From: an uncultured Emergencia sp.
Lineage (GTDB): Bacteria; Bacillota; Clostridia; Peptostreptococcales; Anaerovoracaceae
DNA length: 64,000 bases
Assembly (NCBI GenBank): GCA_904420065.1
Contig: CAJFTU010000006.1
Span: 1 to 64,000, forward strand
Reading direction: 5' to 3'
Within the stretch, counting starts at the first letter, position 1. Every line of letters begins with the position of its first letter. The position numbers were made by a program, and so were the translations under genes. Of this stretch, positions 18,255 through 28,098 are shown piece by piece. The notes below the pieces were generated by a model that worked only from the letters and a program-made list of their open reading frames with translations, had not been told where the DNA came from and made no database searches.

Positions 18255-18659
18255 TCATTCCTCCAGCAGATCGATCAGCGCCATTGTTGACACGCCATCA
18301 ATCGGCGCAATCAATACTCGCTGACCTTTTTTCGGTACGTCCTTGCGTTTTGCCGTAATCGTCGTTCCATCTGGCCTTTCAAACGTAATGTTTTCACTGT
18401 ATTCGGAAAATGTTCTGCTTAAAAACAGATTATCTCCGGCGTAATACATTGCTTCGCCGCCCAGGACGGATACCGTTACCGGCGACAAGTTTTCCAATGT
18501 GCCAATGTAGAACGACGCGTCGCTTATAGCCTGTGCTCTTGCTTTTCTTTCTCCATTTTTGATCCTGTTCGCAATTTCATACTCCCACATTAATAATTCT
18601 CCATTTCGCAGTTCATCATATGTAGTCCCTTGTTTAGCGTGTGTGTGCAGCTTTTGCAT
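18255..18659 (-). CDS. DUF2577 (XkdR-like) protein
   Basis: Gene order; KGQRVLIAPIDGVSTMALIDLLEE. Confidence 0.65.
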   Translation of the reverse strand: MQKLHTHAKQGTTYDELRNGELLMWEYEIANRIKNGERKARAQAISDASFYIGTLENLSPVTVSVLGGEAMYYAGDNLFLSRTFSEYSENITFERPDGTTITAKRKDVPKKGQRVLIAPIDGVSTMALIDLLEE

Positions 18660-19561
18660 TTGTACCAGCCTTTTATCCCGACCTCTGGACGGTCAAAGTA
18701 GACCATACGTGATGCCCTTACCACATTGTTCCCGACCATTTCCGCCGTAAACGATACGATGACCTTATTTAGGCTGGCCAGCTTATTCTTCGCAATGTTT
18801 CTCGCTTTCGCTTCATTTATATCATCTTGTGTTTCTACCTCAGTCAATAGTCCGTATTTTGCAATCGATGTGTCTGACTTTGCCGTCGCTTTGATCTGCG
18901 TCTTTTTTTCGTCAGTTCCGGCAACGATCACTTTATTTCGCAGATCCTCGATCGATCTGGTCCCGGTAATATTGCACGATTTCGTGCAGGACAGAATCCT
19001 GCCCGTTTTGTCTTCATACGTCGGTTTTACTTTGATGTACCCGTCCTGTATGATGTTTAGTTTCCCTTTGGACATCTCCATGCGGTATCCTTTTCCGGTT
19101 TCATTCTTAACTTTTTTCAGGATATCTGTCAGCACATCTGCCACAATTTCGTCTTTATAGGTCTTATTGATCAGCGTGGCCAGATTTGGCATTGTGCCAA
19201 TAGGCACATCATAACGGTCGCACAATTTTCGGATTGCCTTCGACGCAGAAATTTTATTAAACTGAATAACGGTTTCTGATTTGTTCAGGTAATAGGCGTA
19301 ATCATATCCGCTGTAAGTTCCTCCTTCCAGCGGCACGGACGTAATCATGCCGCGTAAGAGTTCCTTTCCGTTATTCGTGATCAGTATCGTATCCCCGTTA
19401 TATAGCCTGCCTTTGAATTGTTCGTCAAAATAGCTGTGCGGAAGATCAAAGCTAAATTCCATTCCCAGCGAATCAACGGAATCTGACCAGGTTAGATTTC
19501 CGATTGCTTTTGAAATGTTTGTTCGTTTTCCGTTTCGAATTTGGTAAATTTGATAGTTCAC
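18590..19561 (-). CDS. XkdQ-like baseplate hub protein
   Basis: GNLTWSDSVDSLGMEFSFDLPHS, GKGYRMEMSKGKLNI. Confidence 0.78.
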   Translation of the reverse strand: MNYQIYQIRNGKRTNISKAIGNLTWSDSVDSLGMEFSFDLPHSYFDEQFKGRLYNGDTILITNNGKELLRGMITSVPLEGGTYSGYDYAYYLNKSETVIQFNKISASKAIRKLCDRYDVPIGTMPNLATLINKTYKDEIVADVLTDILKKVKNETGKGYRMEMSKGKLNIIQDGYIKVKPTYEDKTGRILSCTKSCNITGTRSIEDLRNKVIVAGTDEKKTQIKATAKSDTSIAKYGLLTEVETQDDINEAKARNIAKNKLASLNKVIVSFTAEMVGNNVVRASRMVYFDRPEVGIKGWYKCKSCTHTLNKGLHMMNCEMENY

Positions 19562-19984
19562 TTAATACACCAACCTGTATTGCTCAAATTCCATGCTGTA
19601 AGAATAATCCCCATTTTTGTTTACTCCGCTGATTTCGAATGTCTCCAGCGCGCAGAGCCGGTTAAATACCTCAGTTCCGTCGTTGCGAGTTATGACGATC
19701 CGCATGGTTTTCCGGTTTTTTCTGGAATTACGAAATAGCCTTACATATTGCATTGGATCCTCGTAGGCATCTGGTTCCATATATTCCTGTCTGCCGTTTG
19801 GAAAAACGCTGGAAATACTGACTTTTGCCAATGGTTCCGCTCCCATGACTTTGATCTGGCTGTATTTCACGGCATCTTTGTTTTCATTAGGGCTATCCCC
19901 ATACGATATCGTCAGCATTTCCGTCGTTACATATGGCAGCACGACAATCGTTTTGTTGTTATCTATTCCTATGGTAATCTTCAT
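19562..19984 (-). CDS. XkdP-like phage tail protein, no LysM segment evident
   Basis: Position between tape measure and XkdQ. Confidence 0.6.
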   Translation of the reverse strand: MKITIGIDNNKTIVVLPYVTTEMLTISYGDSPNENKDAVKYSQIKVMGAEPLAKVSISSVFPNGRQEYMEPDAYEDPMQYVRLFRNSRKNRKTMRIVITRNDGTEVFNRLCALETFEISGVNKNGDYSYSMEFEQYRLVY

Positions 19985-19994
19985 GCTGCCCTCC

Positions 19995-21635
19995 TTAGCA
20001 ATTTCCTAACGCAGATATGATTCTGTTTGCAATGTATTTCCCGGATTTTTCCATGTATTCTTCGTTTCCAATCATGTTCCCCTGAACAGTATAGTTCACC
20101 GTAATGGTCGTGCCTCCTCCCATCTTCGGCACTTGGTCATGAGGGATAATCTGCGTACCCGACGGGAAAATCGCCGCTTCGGATCGTCCTCTTTCAGAGA
20201 ACCCAGTTAAACCACCTTTAAAATATGTCGTTCCTGTGGCGTGGCCGGCTACGCTGTTTGCTATACTTCTTACGCCTTTTGCACCTGTCCCTGTCGCCTG
20301 ATTGATTTTTTTGGCATCGCCGGCAAGGCCGAATAGTTCTTTAAACTTATCTATTGCCGTACCGATCCAGCCGACCACCGTCTGGATCACGCCGACGATC
20401 CCGAATATTGCATCACGAAAAACGCCGATTGGTCCTCTGGCATTCATGAACCATTTTTTCGCTTTTTCGATCCATTTTCCTAATTTTTTCCAGTTTTTAA
20501 TCAGCCAAAGCACGACTGCGACGACGGCGGCGATGGCTAATCGGATTAACAGCACTTTCGGATCTAAACCAGTAAACGCTTTCCCTAATACGTCGACCAC
20601 TGTTTTAACCTGATCGAACGCATTTTTTAAAACGCTGATTCCTTTCAGCGCAAGCATTGCTTTTAACACATTTTTCGCAACAGGAATCAGCCAATCCGCA
20701 TTATCTTTTAACCATTTGATTGCATCTGCTGCTGTGTTGCAGGCTTTCGAAAATACATTTCCTACCTTTTCAGCGATCCGGTCTATCGTCCCATCTTGCT
20801 GCCACTTGTCCAGCGTTTCTGCCAACTTAATCATTTTTTCGCGGATAATGTCGAATGCACTTCCCGCTCGAACAGTTCCGTCTGATTGCATGCCCATTAC
20901 GTTGGCAAGCGCACTTTTTACCGTTCCGGTTACTGTAGACCATGCGCCTTTTAGGGTTTGCGCTTGTTTTGCTGCACCTCCGGCGAATTTATCTTCCATC
21001 AGCGCAAGCATTGCCTGATTAAATTTTTTCTGATTGGTGATCTGGCCTTGATTGTTTATGATTTGTTCGTTTGTGAACATTTTTTCGGCTTTTTCCTGGA
21101 TCTGTCTCTTCGTGATGCCAAATTCCTTTAATCGTTCCAGTTCACCAGTTTGCGCGTCGATTAACGCTTCCACCGCCTGGTCAAATGACTTGTTTGTCGC
21201 GCCCGCCATATCTCCGGTATAGGTCAGCCATTTTTTCGCCGACATGCCCATTGACTCAAACTTTGCCGCGCCTTCTACGACTTCATTGCCTTCGAATGGC
21301 GTTTTGTTGGCGTAATCCATCGCATAGGTCATGATTTTTGCCGCTTTTTGCGTGTCCTTCGTGGCAGTTTCCAGTTGCGCCCGGTAACCCTCCATGTCGA
21401 ATGCCTCAGAAAAACCCGTTTTCACTGCCGCTGCGCCTAATACTCCCAATCCTGCTGCTGCGCGTTTTGCCGCTTTGGTCAGTTTTTTATCCATAGACGT
21501 CGCGAACCGCTTAATTCGCGCATCGGCGATTTTCACCTGATTCTGAACCTTTTTCGTTTCACTCGAAACATTGCGAAGCGGCTTCGAAATTTCATCTTTC
21601 AGTTTTAAAATGACAGCTAACTTTCTACTTGCCAA
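19995..21635 (-). CDS. Phage tail tape measure protein
   Basis: 546 aa; SEAFDMEGYRAQLETATKDTQKAAKIMTYAMDYANKTPFEGNEVVEGAAKFESMGMS; C-terminal GGTTITVNYTVQGNMI. Confidence 0.88.
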   Translation of the reverse strand: MASRKLAVILKLKDEISKPLRNVSSETKKVQNQVKIADARIKRFATSMDKKLTKAAKRAAAGLGVLGAAAVKTGFSEAFDMEGYRAQLETATKDTQKAAKIMTYAMDYANKTPFEGNEVVEGAAKFESMGMSAKKWLTYTGDMAGATNKSFDQAVEALIDAQTGELERLKEFGITKRQIQEKAEKMFTNEQIINNQGQITNQKKFNQAMLALMEDKFAGGAAKQAQTLKGAWSTVTGTVKSALANVMGMQSDGTVRAGSAFDIIREKMIKLAETLDKWQQDGTIDRIAEKVGNVFSKACNTAADAIKWLKDNADWLIPVAKNVLKAMLALKGISVLKNAFDQVKTVVDVLGKAFTGLDPKVLLIRLAIAAVVAVVLWLIKNWKKLGKWIEKAKKWFMNARGPIGVFRDAIFGIVGVIQTVVGWIGTAIDKFKELFGLAGDAKKINQATGTGAKGVRSIANSVAGHATGTTYFKGGLTGFSERGRSEAAIFPSGTQIIPHDQVPKMGGGTTITVNYTVQGNMIGNEEYMEKSGKYIANRIISALGNC

Positions 21636-21776
21636 CTTCGCTCACCTCTTCAGCATATTTTTCCATCGCAGCGATATAGAACATTTTTTCAATCATGCCT
21701 AAACCGAAAAGTTCATCTAAAGAATGGCCGCGCAGGAGATAAAACGCAATCATCTGCGCTTCTCCGTCGCGGCCCA
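21625..21776 (-). CDS. -1 frameshift extension of tail assembly chaperone (KKLMGRDGEAQMIAFYLLRGHSLDELFGLGMIEKMFYIAAMEKYAEEVSEVGK)
   Basis: Reached by -1 slippage on A_AAA_AAC at 21780-21786. Confidence 0.8.
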
Positions 21777-21786
21777 TCAGTTTTTT
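21726..21786 (-). promoter_or_regulatory. Programmed -1 ribosomal frameshift element
   Basis: AAAAAAC heptamer in the correct phase (ATA AAA AAC TGA), 5-nt spacer, GGCCGCG/CGCGGCC stem. Confidence 0.8.
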
Positions 21787-22169
21787 ATGTCTTCGACTGT
21801 ATCGGCTAATCCATACATGTCTAAAATCCGGTTGCAAATCCGATTCATCTCGCCCAGATCGTCGTCCAGAACCTTCATAACAATTTCTGTCGGCTCTTTG
21901 CAATCATAGGCTTCCTGTAACTCCTTGTCGTGAAACAATGGAACAGAGGCGTAGATCAATTCTGCGTTCAGTTCCATATTCGCACGAAGGGAATCTTCTT
22001 CTGTCATATCCATGATATCCGCGATTCTGGTTATCGGCAGCTTCTTGATCATCAGCGTTTCGCCGATCGCTTTGCAATCGTACTCAATATATTTTATTTC
22101 ATTCGCTTTTTTCGCCTGTGCTCTTGCGATCAAAGACTCTTTTGTTGCTTTCTTCATTTTTTCGCCCAT
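21777..22169 (-). CDS. Phage tail assembly chaperone (XkdN-like), zero frame
   Basis: MKKATKESLIARAQAKKANEIKYIEYDCKAIGETLMIKKLPI; position between tube and tape measure. Confidence 0.8.
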   Translation of the reverse strand: MGEKMKKATKESLIARAQAKKANEIKYIEYDCKAIGETLMIKKLPITRIADIMDMTEEDSLRANMELNAELIYASVPLFHDKELQEAYDCKEPTEIVMKVLDDDLGEMNRICNRILDMYGLADTVEDIKN

Positions 22170-22170
22170 T

Positions 22171-22605
22171 TTACACCGCCATATCTAACATCTCGAAGTC
22201 CGCAAACTTAAATGGTACTTCTTCCTCTCCGATGGTTTTCTCTTCAAATTTTAGGATCGTCGCCTCGTCGAAGGTTACCTCATTCATCTGTACACGTTCT
22301 GCTCCGATTCCGGCTGGATCATCAATCATTCCTACTACGACGATTTCTGGGAAACGTCCCGCTTTCAGGTCCGCCAGCAGCATCTGCATAATCGACGAAT
22401 CGACTTTGTGAAACGTCATCGTTCCTTCTCCGGCGTAACCCATATACTTCTGGTGTGTTCCTGTGTCCTCCGCGATGTTCACCTCTTCAAAGGTGAATGT
22501 TAACTTCGCTTCAAAACTTTTTATGTTAGCGAATTTTTCGCCGTTAATGAACACCCGTCCGAATGTCCCGTTGAATACCTGATTGGCGTTTGGTTTTTTC
22601 TTCAT
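22171..22605 (-). CDS. Phage tail tube protein (XkdM-like)
   Basis: ANQVFNGTFGRVFINGEKFANIKSFEAKLTFTFEEVN. Confidence 0.85.
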   Translation of the reverse strand: MKKKPNANQVFNGTFGRVFINGEKFANIKSFEAKLTFTFEEVNIAEDTGTHQKYMGYAGEGTMTFHKVDSSIMQMLLADLKAGRFPEIVVVGMIDDPAGIGAERVQMNEVTFDEATILKFEEKTIGEEEVPFKFADFEMLDMAV

Positions 22606-22615
22606 GTTTTCCTCC

Positions 22616-23668
22616 TTAGTTCATATATACGTTGAACTGCAGATCTTCGATGGCATCGGAAAATCTGACATTTGCTTGCAGGTAAACATAGGTTTTGTAC
22701 GGGTTCTTTTTTACCGTTTCGGTGTCCCAGTCCATCGCTTCGGTTTTTCCTGCTGAGATCCACGCCTTCCGCTGCGTTTCCGCGTCGATCTCTGCCAGAT
22801 TATCAAAATCCCGGCTTAACACATCTTCAATTTCGAGCTGCCGGAAATAGGTATTTACCGCGGCCATGAAAACCGTCTGGTTGTCCACTGTGTTTTTGTA
22901 TTTTCCGATATAGCTTTCCTTGAACGTCGTAATGATGTCCTCTTTCATCAGATCCATGCCTTCGACGATCGTGATCTTTTTTAAATCCTCGTTCTCTACA
23001 GTCGTCGCGGAATTCACGCCTCTTGCTACGCGAACGGTTCCATAGTCGTTAAATAGGACAAATTCGCCGTCATCTACTGCGGAACCTGCGTCTGCTACAT
23101 CAATAACGGATTCCAGATCGTCAAATATGTAGTACGTGCTGCTGCGATCCAGCGGTAATGCAGCTAACATTCCGGCAATTCTGCCCAGGTATTTGTATCC
23201 GTCGATTTCTGCCGCGTCATCTTTTCGTTTTACTTTTGTGTTTGTGAAATTGACGACATGCGGATCATCTGCCGGCTGGTTATACACGACGGCTTTGATT
23301 GGCACGGCTGCCGGTTTCGCGTTTCGCGATTCGACATAGGTCGGTACTGCCGTCTGCGTCTGTCCGATATATGCCAGCCAGTTAAACTTCAACGTATCTA
23401 ATGTGGCTTCAATGTCCGTAAACGCTTTACTGTCAGGAATCCTTACAACATATACCTTTGTTGGCCCGTCAGTGAATGCGTCTTCGATTGCTGCGTAGTT
23501 TTCCGCCGTATAGTCTGTCTGCAGCACCTCGCTCAGCGCGCTGTATTCCGATATGGCTGTTTCTTTCGTGGTATCATCAACGACCAGGCAGACGATCCCT
23601 CGTTCACTTCGTGTGATTGCTGTCTTTGCCTTCGTTAAAAACTCCACGGTAATATTTGGCAAACCCAT
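22616..23668 (-). CDS. Phage tail sheath protein (XkdK-like)
   Basis: MGLPNITVEFLTKAKTAITRSERGIVCLVVDD; 350 aa. Confidence 0.88.
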   Translation of the reverse strand: MGLPNITVEFLTKAKTAITRSERGIVCLVVDDTTKETAISEYSALSEVLQTDYTAENYAAIEDAFTDGPTKVYVVRIPDSKAFTDIEATLDTLKFNWLAYIGQTQTAVPTYVESRNAKPAAVPIKAVVYNQPADDPHVVNFTNTKVKRKDDAAEIDGYKYLGRIAGMLAALPLDRSSTYYIFDDLESVIDVADAGSAVDDGEFVLFNDYGTVRVARGVNSATTVENEDLKKITIVEGMDLMKEDIITTFKESYIGKYKNTVDNQTVFMAAVNTYFRQLEIEDVLSRDFDNLAEIDAETQRKAWISAGKTEAMDWDTETVKKNPYKTYVYLQANVRFSDAIEDLQFNVYMN

Positions 23669-23671
23669 AGA

Positions 23672-24094
23672 TTATTCCTCCTTGATGACCAGTTCTTCCA
23701 TGTCTGGTCCAGTTTCTTCGACGTATTGCCACATTTCATAATCGAATTGCAAAATCAATACGTCATCGTTTTCCGTGAACTGCAGTTCGTTGATAGGGAT
23801 CACAAAATCCTCTTCAACGGTCAACGTGTCCGCAAATGCCTCCCGCAGTTTTTCCTGCACATTAAAAAACTCCAGACGATTGTTGTATCTGTCCGGAGGG
23901 AAATAGTCGATATAGATTGTCCCTGACTCGTGTTTGAAATCTTTTGGCCCGTCCATGATCGGCACAGGATATTCCACATAAAAACTTCCTGGCTTAACCG
24001 CCTTATCCTTGTCTGTCGATACGACCGATCTATCTGGAAATGTGCTTTTTAGCACGGCATTTACCGCTTTAACAACGTCTTTTGTCGTGATCAT
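23672..24094 (-). CDS. Phage tail terminator-like protein
   Basis: Length and order between gp10-like and sheath. Confidence 0.7.
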   Translation of the reverse strand: MITTKDVVKAVNAVLKSTFPDRSVVSTDKDKAVKPGSFYVEYPVPIMDGPKDFKHESGTIYIDYFPPDRYNNRLEFFNVQEKLREAFADTLTVEEDFVIPINELQFTENDDVLILQFDYEMWQYVEETGPDMEELVIKEE

Positions 24095-24504
24095 TTCCCC
24101 AGCTCCTCTAAAATGAAATCCACCAGGTTGTTGTTGATGTCGTCCAAATATTCTGGTTCAAACGCTTTTCCTGCATGCTCGATGATATGATAGCCGGTGA
24201 CGTAGCCGAGCATTTCCCCTGCATGGGTCAACATACGATGCCCGTATTCCAATAGGTGTGTATGCGGTGAACTGTTATAGACCCTGATATTGTAGTCAGC
24301 ATCGCCCCATTTATAGATCTTCCGGCCGACTTGAAACCCGCTCAGATAGTTTCCCGTCTTTCGGTTAACCGTTCTTCGTGCGCGTGCGCGCATCTGTTTA
24401 CGCAGTTTTCGGCCTTCTTCCTTCATGAATTTTTTTGTTTCTTTAGGGAATGCTTTGATCGCGTCATTGATATCGTCTGCAAATTTAATCAGATCATCTG
24501 CCAT
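24091..24504 (-). CDS. HK97 gp10-like protein
   Basis: FMKEEGRKLRKQMRARARRTVNRKTGNYLSGF; order. Confidence 0.75.
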   Translation of the reverse strand: MADDLIKFADDINDAIKAFPKETKKFMKEEGRKLRKQMRARARRTVNRKTGNYLSGFQVGRKIYKWGDADYNIRVYNSSPHTHLLEYGHRMLTHAGEMLGYVTGYHIIEHAGKAFEPEYLDDINNNLVDFILEELGK

Positions 24505-24848
24505 CAGATCACCTCCTGTACGTAAATCGTTGCATACACTGATGTTCGATTTGGCGGCAAAATGTAGTCGATTTCAAACCGGTGCACCCGTTTGTTTCGA
24601 TCCTCCCACAGTAAATAACAGTCCGTTTCGATATCCGCGACCACTTCCGCGCGTACAGTGATGGTATGTGTCGTTTTTGACAGCATTGTGTCCGCAGGAC
24701 GCCCGGTCATCAGCGATCCAGTTCTCGGCTGCACATTCGCCCATACTTTTTTTAACAATGTCGGTTGCGGCTGATCCTCATTTAGTTCGCTGGTTATCAG
24801 TGTGTCCTGATAGATGCTGATTCTACTGTCCAGCTGCCCGATGTTCAT
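24504..24848 (-). CDS. Phage head closure protein
   Basis: MNIGQLDSRISIYQDTL...KVWANVQPRTGS; order. Confidence 0.75.
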   Translation of the reverse strand: MNIGQLDSRISIYQDTLITSELNEDQPQPTLLKKVWANVQPRTGSLMTGRPADTMLSKTTHTITVRAEVVADIETDCYLLWEDRNKRVHRFEIDYILPPNRTSVYATIYVQEVI

Positions 24849-25144
24849 TGCGTCACCTCTTCATAGTCTGTAGAAATGGCAATGTGGTTCAGAATGGACT
24901 GTACATGTGTGGCTAACGGTAACTCCTTTAACTGTTCCGTGGTCGTTGTTCCTCGGTGATCGTACCAATCGGCAGTGATCATTCTGACCGCCTGTAGATA
25001 TAGGGCAGATTCTCCGGTAAACGCTTTCCCCGTTTCATTTTCGCACCGTTCGATCACAGCTTCGATAATAGACTTGAGGACGGCGTTATCGTCGTCCTCG
25101 ATTTTTAGGTAGTCTTTAACGCTGTTCAGAATCTCCTGTTCCAT
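24845..25144 (-). CDS. Phage head-tail connector (gp6-like)
   Basis: ILNSVKDYLKIEDDDNAVLKSIIEAVIERCENETGKAF. Confidence 0.8.
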   Translation of the reverse strand: MEQEILNSVKDYLKIEDDDNAVLKSIIEAVIERCENETGKAFTGESALYLQAVRMITADWYDHRGTTTTEQLKELPLATHVQSILNHIAISTDYEEVTQ

Positions 25145-25158
25145 TCTGAACCTCCTTT

Positions 25159-26301
25159 TTATGCCGATGCTCTCTCAAATCTTACAATAGCGTTCTTGTC
25201 GGCTAACTTTCCGTCGGCCAACGCCATCGCCCTGTATACCGTACTTCCGCTTCTGAACCCGACTGATGTATCCCGGGCAACTTCCGGTGCCTTGGCGAAA
25301 TTCAGCTTGTATTCCTTCAGATCTCCAAAGAATACGTTATCCGTCGCATCGATGGTTGCATTGTCGTCAATGATGACCGGATAGCCTAAAATGTTGAATT
25401 TTCCCGGCGCCTGTACATCTGCAACAACGACTTTATCACCCGTGGTCGTGGTCATACCCATAACCTCGTTATAGAATACGGTTCTCGACATAACGAACGA
25501 TGCATTTCTGGCGTACTTTGTCGGCAGGGTCGCAATGATCTTCATCAGATCCTTTAACGTCATGCCGGCTTTTGTGAATGTTCCGGATTCGGTTGCGATC
25601 GTGGTTGCAATACCGGTCGCCTGGCTGCTTCCGGTTCCGGACAGAATCGCCTTGTCCAGTGCGACGTCGATTTTATTTGCCAAACGCGCGACAAGCCAGT
25701 TTTCAAACGCGTCGATCGCCATCGCTTCCACGTCGGCGGTGATTTCTACGGTTTTGATCAGCTTGTATGCGCTCAAAGTTACCGACGTTAATGTATCGGC
25801 AGAATCTGTTGCCGCAGTTCCCATTGCTACCCATGATGCGTCGTTTACTGTTTCCTCCACCGGGAAGGATATGTTGCTTGGGATATAGGAAATATCAATG
25901 GCATTTAGCAATGGATTCAGATCCAGACGGCCTACGATCATATTCATCGTCTGCGTCGGGATTGCCGCACTTGCTGTTACTGCCGCCCTTTCCTCTGCAT
26001 CAAGTGGTTTTCCTTGCAGATTTTTCAGCCACGCCGTTCTGTACTCTGGCGTATCTACAGCAAACGTCCGTTCTTCTTCCTTTCCGTTTCCGAACCGTCT
26101 GGTTACTCTGCCCTCTCTCATAGCTGCGTCAAGAATGGCCTGTCTTTTTTCTGCGGTCTCTGCTTTTTTCTTCAGCTCATCATATTCATCAGCTAACTTT
26201 CTGCTTTCTTCCTGCAGCGCGTCCAGATCCGCTTTCGGTTTATCTACTTCTTCTCTTATTTCGGCCAGTCTTTTTTCGATTTCTTTCATTCTTTCGTTCA
26301 T
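25159..26301 (-). CDS. Phage major capsid protein (HK97 fold)
   Basis: N-terminal coiled-coil delta domain then IPTQTMNMIVGRLDLNPLLNAIDI, ...LDKAILSGTGSSQATGI. Confidence 0.9.
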   Translation of the reverse strand: MNERMKEIEKRLAEIREEVDKPKADLDALQEESRKLADEYDELKKKAETAEKRQAILDAAMREGRVTRRFGNGKEEERTFAVDTPEYRTAWLKNLQGKPLDAEERAAVTASAAIPTQTMNMIVGRLDLNPLLNAIDISYIPSNISFPVEETVNDASWVAMGTAATDSADTLTSVTLSAYKLIKTVEITADVEAMAIDAFENWLVARLANKIDVALDKAILSGTGSSQATGIATTIATESGTFTKAGMTLKDLMKIIATLPTKYARNASFVMSRTVFYNEVMGMTTTTGDKVVVADVQAPGKFNILGYPVIIDDNATIDATDNVFFGDLKEYKLNFAKAPEVARDTSVGFRSGSTVYRAMALADGKLADKNAIVRFERASA

Positions 26302-26906
26302 TACCTTACCTCCGTTAAAATTTTGATGATTTGCCTTTGTCTCGCGGCGAACTCCTGCCGTTCCGTTTCGATCACTCCGTCGATCCAGCTTCGAGACGAT
26401 ATATCGGTTGACGGGTTAGCCGGTAAATCCACCGCACTAACGTCGTAGACCTTCTTGATTTTTTTGATGGTTCTTGTTCTGGTGTCACGGTTGTAGCTAT
26501 CCTCTTCAACGGTGAATCCCCATGACATCTGATAGATCAGTCCGCTATTGATTTCCTCCCATAGCTTTCGGGCTTCTTCTGTCAGGCTTAAATCGCAGGC
26601 AATAAAAAGACCCTTTTCCTGGGCTTCCAGGATCAGGGTCGGTTTCTTTCCTTGTTTCATTTTTGTTCGGGCGAATACTTTTCCCATGTGATTGTATTGG
26701 AACAGCACATCGCTCATATCTGCGCCGGCAAGCGCATTTCGATCAATCACCTCTTTGTATTTTCGGCCTTCATATTCCCATAATACATATGGTTCATTGA
26801 ATGTCGTGGCATAACCCTCCACGTAGTAATCTGAATCAATTCGTTTCTCCTTCACTGGAAGGATCACCGGCATTGTTCGGTACTCCCTCTCCTGACTTTT
26901 TGGCAT
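26301..26906 (-). CDS. HK97-family prohead protease
   Basis: VEGYATTFNEPYVLWEYEGRKYKEVIDRNALAGADMSDVLFQYNH. Confidence 0.88.
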   Translation of the reverse strand: MPKSQEREYRTMPVILPVKEKRIDSDYYVEGYATTFNEPYVLWEYEGRKYKEVIDRNALAGADMSDVLFQYNHMGKVFARTKMKQGKKPTLILEAQEKGLFIACDLSLTEEARKLWEEINSGLIYQMSWGFTVEEDSYNRDTRTRTIKKIKKVYDVSAVDLPANPSTDISSRSWIDGVIETERQEFAARQRQIIKILTEVR

Positions 26907-28098
26907 TTTTTTCTCCTTCCTGATATGGATTTTGCGCTTCTAACCCTTGCGCTTCATTCAGCTTGTCCAGTTCTGCGTATTCTTTCCGGATGTAGAATTT
27001 ATCTCCGTCTTCTACCGGTGGCATGTTAAACACTTCCAGACCTTGGTTTTTCGTCATCATTCCCCGGTCAAATAACTGCGTAACCACGTTGATTTTTGTT
27101 TCATTTGACGCATATTCCAGCCGGTTCGAACTTAACACCACTTTGTTTCCATATGCCAACTCTCTCAGTGTGTATAGCATTGTCGTAATGACTTCGGATA
27201 CCTGAATAGCAAACGGCTCCACTTTCCCTTCGTAGTAGGCGTTCCATTGCCCTTCGTCGAATGTGTTCATTAAAACCGCCTCATTTGTTCCGAAATAGCT
27301 ATAGACATTGTTCTTGATCTGCTGCATTTGTTTATCGTCGATGTATGCCGGATTTGATGTAATCTGTTTGACGTCGCGGAATTTTTCGTCGAACATCATT
27401 ACGCCCGTGTCGTTGTTCTGCAAATTCGTTTCAGCAAACGTCTTCCGTGCCTCTTCAATGTCCTTCTTTTTGAATACTCCCGCTAACGTTGCCATAAATC
27501 GAATCGCGGCATTGCTTTTTACGCCTTCAACGATGCCCTGGTCCTGCGTGTCGATCATACGGATCGTTGGATACATCGGTTTATTTCCCGATCCGAACAG
27601 ATCGTCGTTGTATTGAAACTTTGTTAATGTGCCGACATATTTCGACTCTACCATTGCCGTTTTCCCGGTCGGAAACAGGAATTGAATATATTCCTCACCA
27701 CGGTACTCTTTTACCGTCACATTCGCCGGTTTGACTGGAAATAAACCGCGAATCCGCATGTCTGCAGAATCTAAAATCGGTACGATAAACGCTGTCGTAT
27801 CGTTTTCTAAAATTGTGGCCAGCCGATATAAAAACTGCGATGTGGTCTGCCAGGGGTTTGGTCTTACGGACAAAATGTTTTTCAGTCCCTTATCATTGCC
27901 CATGACCTCCACTTTTAGTTTGCTACAGTGATTTGCGAATGTGTGAATTGATGCCCTGCATAGCAATGCTTCATAGATTCCGCCGTTAAACGTGGTGAAC
28001 TGCGGTTGGTAGGCAGTTAGCGTGTTAAAATAGCTCGCTGTAGCTTTGTCTACTGCGTACTTTGAAAATATTTTTTCGAATAATCCGATCTTACTCAC
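26836..28098 (-). CDS. Phage portal protein (HK97-like)
   Basis: 420 aa; HCSKLKVEV, VRPNPWQTTSQFLYRLATILENDTTAFIVP. Confidence 0.88.
   Translation of the reverse strand: MSKIGLFEKIFSKYAVDKATASYFNTLTAYQPQFTTFNGGIYEALLCRASIHTFANHCSKLKVEVMGNDKGLKNILSVRPNPWQTTSQFLYRLATILENDTTAFIVPILDSADMRIRGLFPVKPANVTVKEYRGEEYIQFLFPTGKTAMVESKYVGTLTKFQYNDDLFGSGNKPMYPTIRMIDTQDQGIVEGVKSNAAIRFMATLAGVFKKKDIEEARKTFAETNLQNNDTGVMMFDEKFRDVKQITSNPAYIDDKQMQQIKNNVYSYFGTNEAVLMNTFDEGQWNAYYEGKVEPFAIQVSEVITTMLYTLRELAYGNKVVLSSNRLEYASNETKINVVTQLFDRGMMTKNQGLEVFNMPPVEDGDKFYIRKEYAELDKLNEAQGLEAQNPYQEGEKNAKKSGEGVPNNAGDPSSEGETN

Noticed and set aside
26836-26906. 71-nt overlap of portal and protease genes as dual coding
   Set aside because: Probably just an over-extended ORF start; a later ATG (MPVILPVKEKRID) removes most of the overlap.
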